Shown: in pieces, positions 62,174 to 64,000 of the stretch
How the letters are laid out: every line of letters begins with the position of its first letter
How positions within the stretch are numbered: position 1 is the first letter of the stretch
Assembly: GCA_049514575.1 (NCBI GenBank)
Contig: JBEKUX010000006.1
Coordinates: forward strand, 17,849 to 81,848
Reading direction: 5' to 3'
Source: BOG-1184 sp049514575
Lineage (GTDB): Bacteria; Fibrobacterota; Chitinivibrionia; Chitinivibrionales; Chitinispirillaceae
DNA: 64,000 nucleotides
Translations under genes and position numbers: made by a program
Notes under the pieces: model-generated
Database searches by the model: none
Told to the model about the DNA's origin: nothing
The model's input: only the letters and a program-made list of their open reading frames with translations

Positions 62174-64000
62174 CTATTGCCTGCTCAGGCGCTCGGCGAG
62201 GAAAGAATATCGCCTGATGGCCTGATCGTTTCTGACCGCGATGGACAAGGCCTTCCGTGTTCCGACAAACACGCAGAGTTCACGAGCACGGGTGAGAGCG
62301 GTGTACACCAGATTGCGTTGCAGCAGGATATAGTGCTGGGTCACCAGCGGCACCACGATCGCCTTGAATTCACAGCCCTGACTTTTGTGGATGCTCATGC
62401 AGTAGGCCGGCACCAGTTCGTCGAGGTCTTTCGGATCGTAGCATACGATAGTGCCGTCGAAGTTGACTGATACGCACCCTTCCTCGTCGATCGCCGTCAC
62501 TATGCCGATATCGCCGTTGAAAACGCCCCGGTCATAATTGTTGCGTATTTGCAGCACTTTATCGCCTTGGGAAAAAAACGTGGGGCCCGGAGGACTTTTT
62601 TTACTCCCCCCGATGAGTTCCTTCTGGAGCGCCGTGGTCAGATTATGGGTGCCCAGCGGTCCCTTGTGCATGGGGGAAAGGACCTGAATATCGGAAACCG
62701 GATCGAATCCGTAGCGGGCAGGCAACCGCCGCGCAACAAGATCTATAATAGTTTCAACGCAATCCACGGGGTCGTCCCGGACAATGAAAAAACAGTTGTC
62801 CGTCTGAGCATTGGAAAAAACAGGGACCGTTCCGTTCATTATTTCATGGGCCGCCGTGACGATACGGGAGGATGCTGCCTGGCGGAAAACCGTGGTAAGA
62901 TGGACATGCGGGATGCGGTTGCTTGCGATAAGGTCGGCCAGCACGTTTCCGGCGCCCACCGACGGGAGCTGGTTATCATCGCCGACGAAAATAAGCGACG
63001 TCGAGGGCTTGACCGCGACAAGGAGGCTGCGCATCAGCAGGAGGTCAATCATTGACATTTCGTCAATGATGAGCACGTCGGCTTCAACAGGATTTGATTC
63101 GTTGCGCAAAAAGCTCCCGCCCTTGAATTCAAGAAGGCGATGGATCGTTTGTGCCCGGAGACCTGCGAGGGTTCCCATACGCTGCGCCGCCCGTCCGGTA
63201 GGCGCACCCAGCGCGACAACCTTGTGATTGGAGCGGAAAAATGAAACGATCACCTGCAGGATCGTGGTTTTGCCGGTACCCGGACCGCCGGTCAGCAGTA
63301 CCATCGGTTGTGAGACAGCCGTCGTGACGGCTTCGATCTGTCCGGGGTCGGCCTGCCAGCCGGCTTTGTGCCGGTAGTCGGCAAGCCACCGTTCGATCGT
63401 GTTCTGAAGATTTTTGTCCGCCCTCTTGGCGGTTACAGAATCGATTTTTTCACGGAGGACCTCTGCGATTTTTTCCTCCGCACGATAGTATACGGGGAGG
63501 TAAACACGGTTGTCCTCCCGGATCAGCTGGTTTCCCGTGATTGTATGGTCAAGCGCATACACGACGAGCTCTTTCGGCACGTTCAGAAGTTGTACCGCCC
63601 TTTCGATAAGCGCGTCGGCAGGTAAAAAAGAGTGGCCGTCGCTGGCAGCGGCATCGGCAAGTGCATGCATGATGCCGGCGCGTATCCGTTTGTAGGAGTC
63701 GTGCTTGAAACCTATCTTCTGGGCGATCCAGTCGGCCTTGATAAAACCGATGCCCCAGACGTCGTCGAGCAGCGAGTAAGGGTCGCTCGAGATTCTTTCT
63801 TTCGATGTAGGTCCATACACTTTGTAAATTCTGGCGGCCAAACTGACTGAAACGCCCCATTCCTGAAGGAAGATCGCGAGATCGCGGATGTGCCGCTGCC
63901 GTTGCCAGGTTTCCTTTATTTTCACCAGAGTTTTTTGTCCGATGCCGCGCACCTCGGTAAGTCGGTCCGGCGTTTTGTCTAAAATGTCAAGTGTGGTGAC
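62174..64000 (-). CDS. recD2: RecD2-type ATP-dependent DNA helicase (5' end beyond window)
   Basis: The frame is open to the right edge, so the N-terminus is missing; 608 residues are seen. Helix-hairpin-helix motifs come first (LTEVRGIGQKTLVKIK, LLDDVWGIGFIKADWIAQ). The SF1B helicase core follows with Walker A LTGGPGTGKTTIL, Walker B VLIIDEMSMID, GDDNQLPSVGAGNVLADLI and the C-terminal SIHKSQGCEFKAIVVP and VYTALTRARE. RecD2 unwinds DNA 5' to 3' in repair, without RecBC. A GTG at 63950-63952 could mimic a start, but coding sequence clearly continues past it. Confidence 0.95.
   Translation of the reverse strand, partial: VTTLDILDKTPDRLTEVRGIGQKTLVKIKETWQRQRHIRDLAIFLQEWGVSVSLAARIYKVYGPTSKERISSDPYSLLDDVWGIGFIKADWIAQKIGFKHDSYKRIRAGIMHALADAAASDGHSFLPADALIERAVQLLNVPKELVVYALDHTITGNQLIREDNRVYLPVYYRAEEKIAEVLREKIDSVTAKRADKNLQNTIERWLADYRHKAGWQADPGQIEAVTTAVSQPMVLLTGGPGTGKTTILQVIVSFFRSNHKVVALGAPTGRAAQRMGTLAGLRAQTIHRLLEFKGGSFLRNESNPVEADVLIIDEMSMIDLLLMRSLLVAVKPSTSLIFVGDDNQLPSVGAGNVLADLIASNRIPHVHLTTVFRQAASSRIVTAAHEIMNGTVPVFSNAQTDNCFFIVRDDPVDCVETIIDLVARRLPARYGFDPVSDIQVLSPMHKGPLGTHNLTTALQKELIGGSKKSPPGPTFFSQGDKVLQIRNNYDRGVFNGDIGIVTAIDEEGCVSVNFDGTIVCYDPKDLDELVPAYCMSIHKSQGCEFKAIVVPLVTQHYILLQRNLVYTALTRARELCVFVGTRKALSIAVRNDQAIRRYSFLAERLSRQ

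Overview
The window reads as chromosomal DNA of a Gram-negative bacterium of middling GC content, dense in genes on both strands. It encodes many signal peptides, lipoproteins and outer-membrane barrels. A PorX-type response regulator/PglZ protein, a caspase-like peptidase fused to a barrel, a SUMF1-type lipoprotein and many secreted proteins of unknown family point towards the Fibrobacterota/FCB part of the tree. That placement is an inference from gene content, not a search result.

Layout. 1-5.2 kb: a truncated membrane protein, an Rrf2 regulator, then a sulfur/thiamine block (metA, cysE, thiS, thiG, thiH). 5.2-10.3 kb: a giant Ser/Thr kinase-ATPase-histidine kinase interrupted by one in-frame TAG. 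10.5-19.5 kb: an unusual group with a ThDP enzyme, a broken GxxExxY gene, a B12-type radical SAM protein, an AMP-ligase-like protein, an acyl carrier protein, an acyl-ACP-reductase-like protein, a START-like/PilZ protein and a receiver-kinase hybrid. 19.6-30.9 kb: metabolism and housekeeping (LarA-like protein, four-carbon acid sugar kinase, malQ, FAD oxidoreductase, polysaccharide deacetylase, purM, cysS, clpP). 31-39.5 kb: an envelope module with an ECF sigma factor and anti-sigma factor, a caspase-barrel fusion, a free-standing paralogue of the barrel, LpoB, a COG3014 lipoprotein and a small lipoprotein framed by long inverted repeats. 39.8-44.4 kb: serS, histidine kinase, PorX-like regulator, tsaE. 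44.8-51.7 kb: trpD, a flavodiiron protein and assorted envelope genes.

51.9-58.3 kb is accessory DNA. It begins with three AT-rich cassettes separated by attC-like sites with no integrase in view (a CALIN-type array). These are followed by a SUMF1/Ig lipoprotein, an HNH-like protein, a basic repeat protein, a HigBA/RelE-like toxin-antitoxin pair, and a 54-bp duplication of the 3' end and terminator of a tRNA-Phe gene. The window closes with an M23 peptidase, a STAS/PEGA protein that appears to lack an AUG start, tRNA-Arg, and recD2 running off the right edge.

Intergenic space is rich in dispersed palindromic elements. One family has 36-bp perfect inverted arms and occurs three times; at least two other families are visible. 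Some copies have entered coding sequence (the thiH tail, and probably the apparent N-terminus of the ThDP enzyme).
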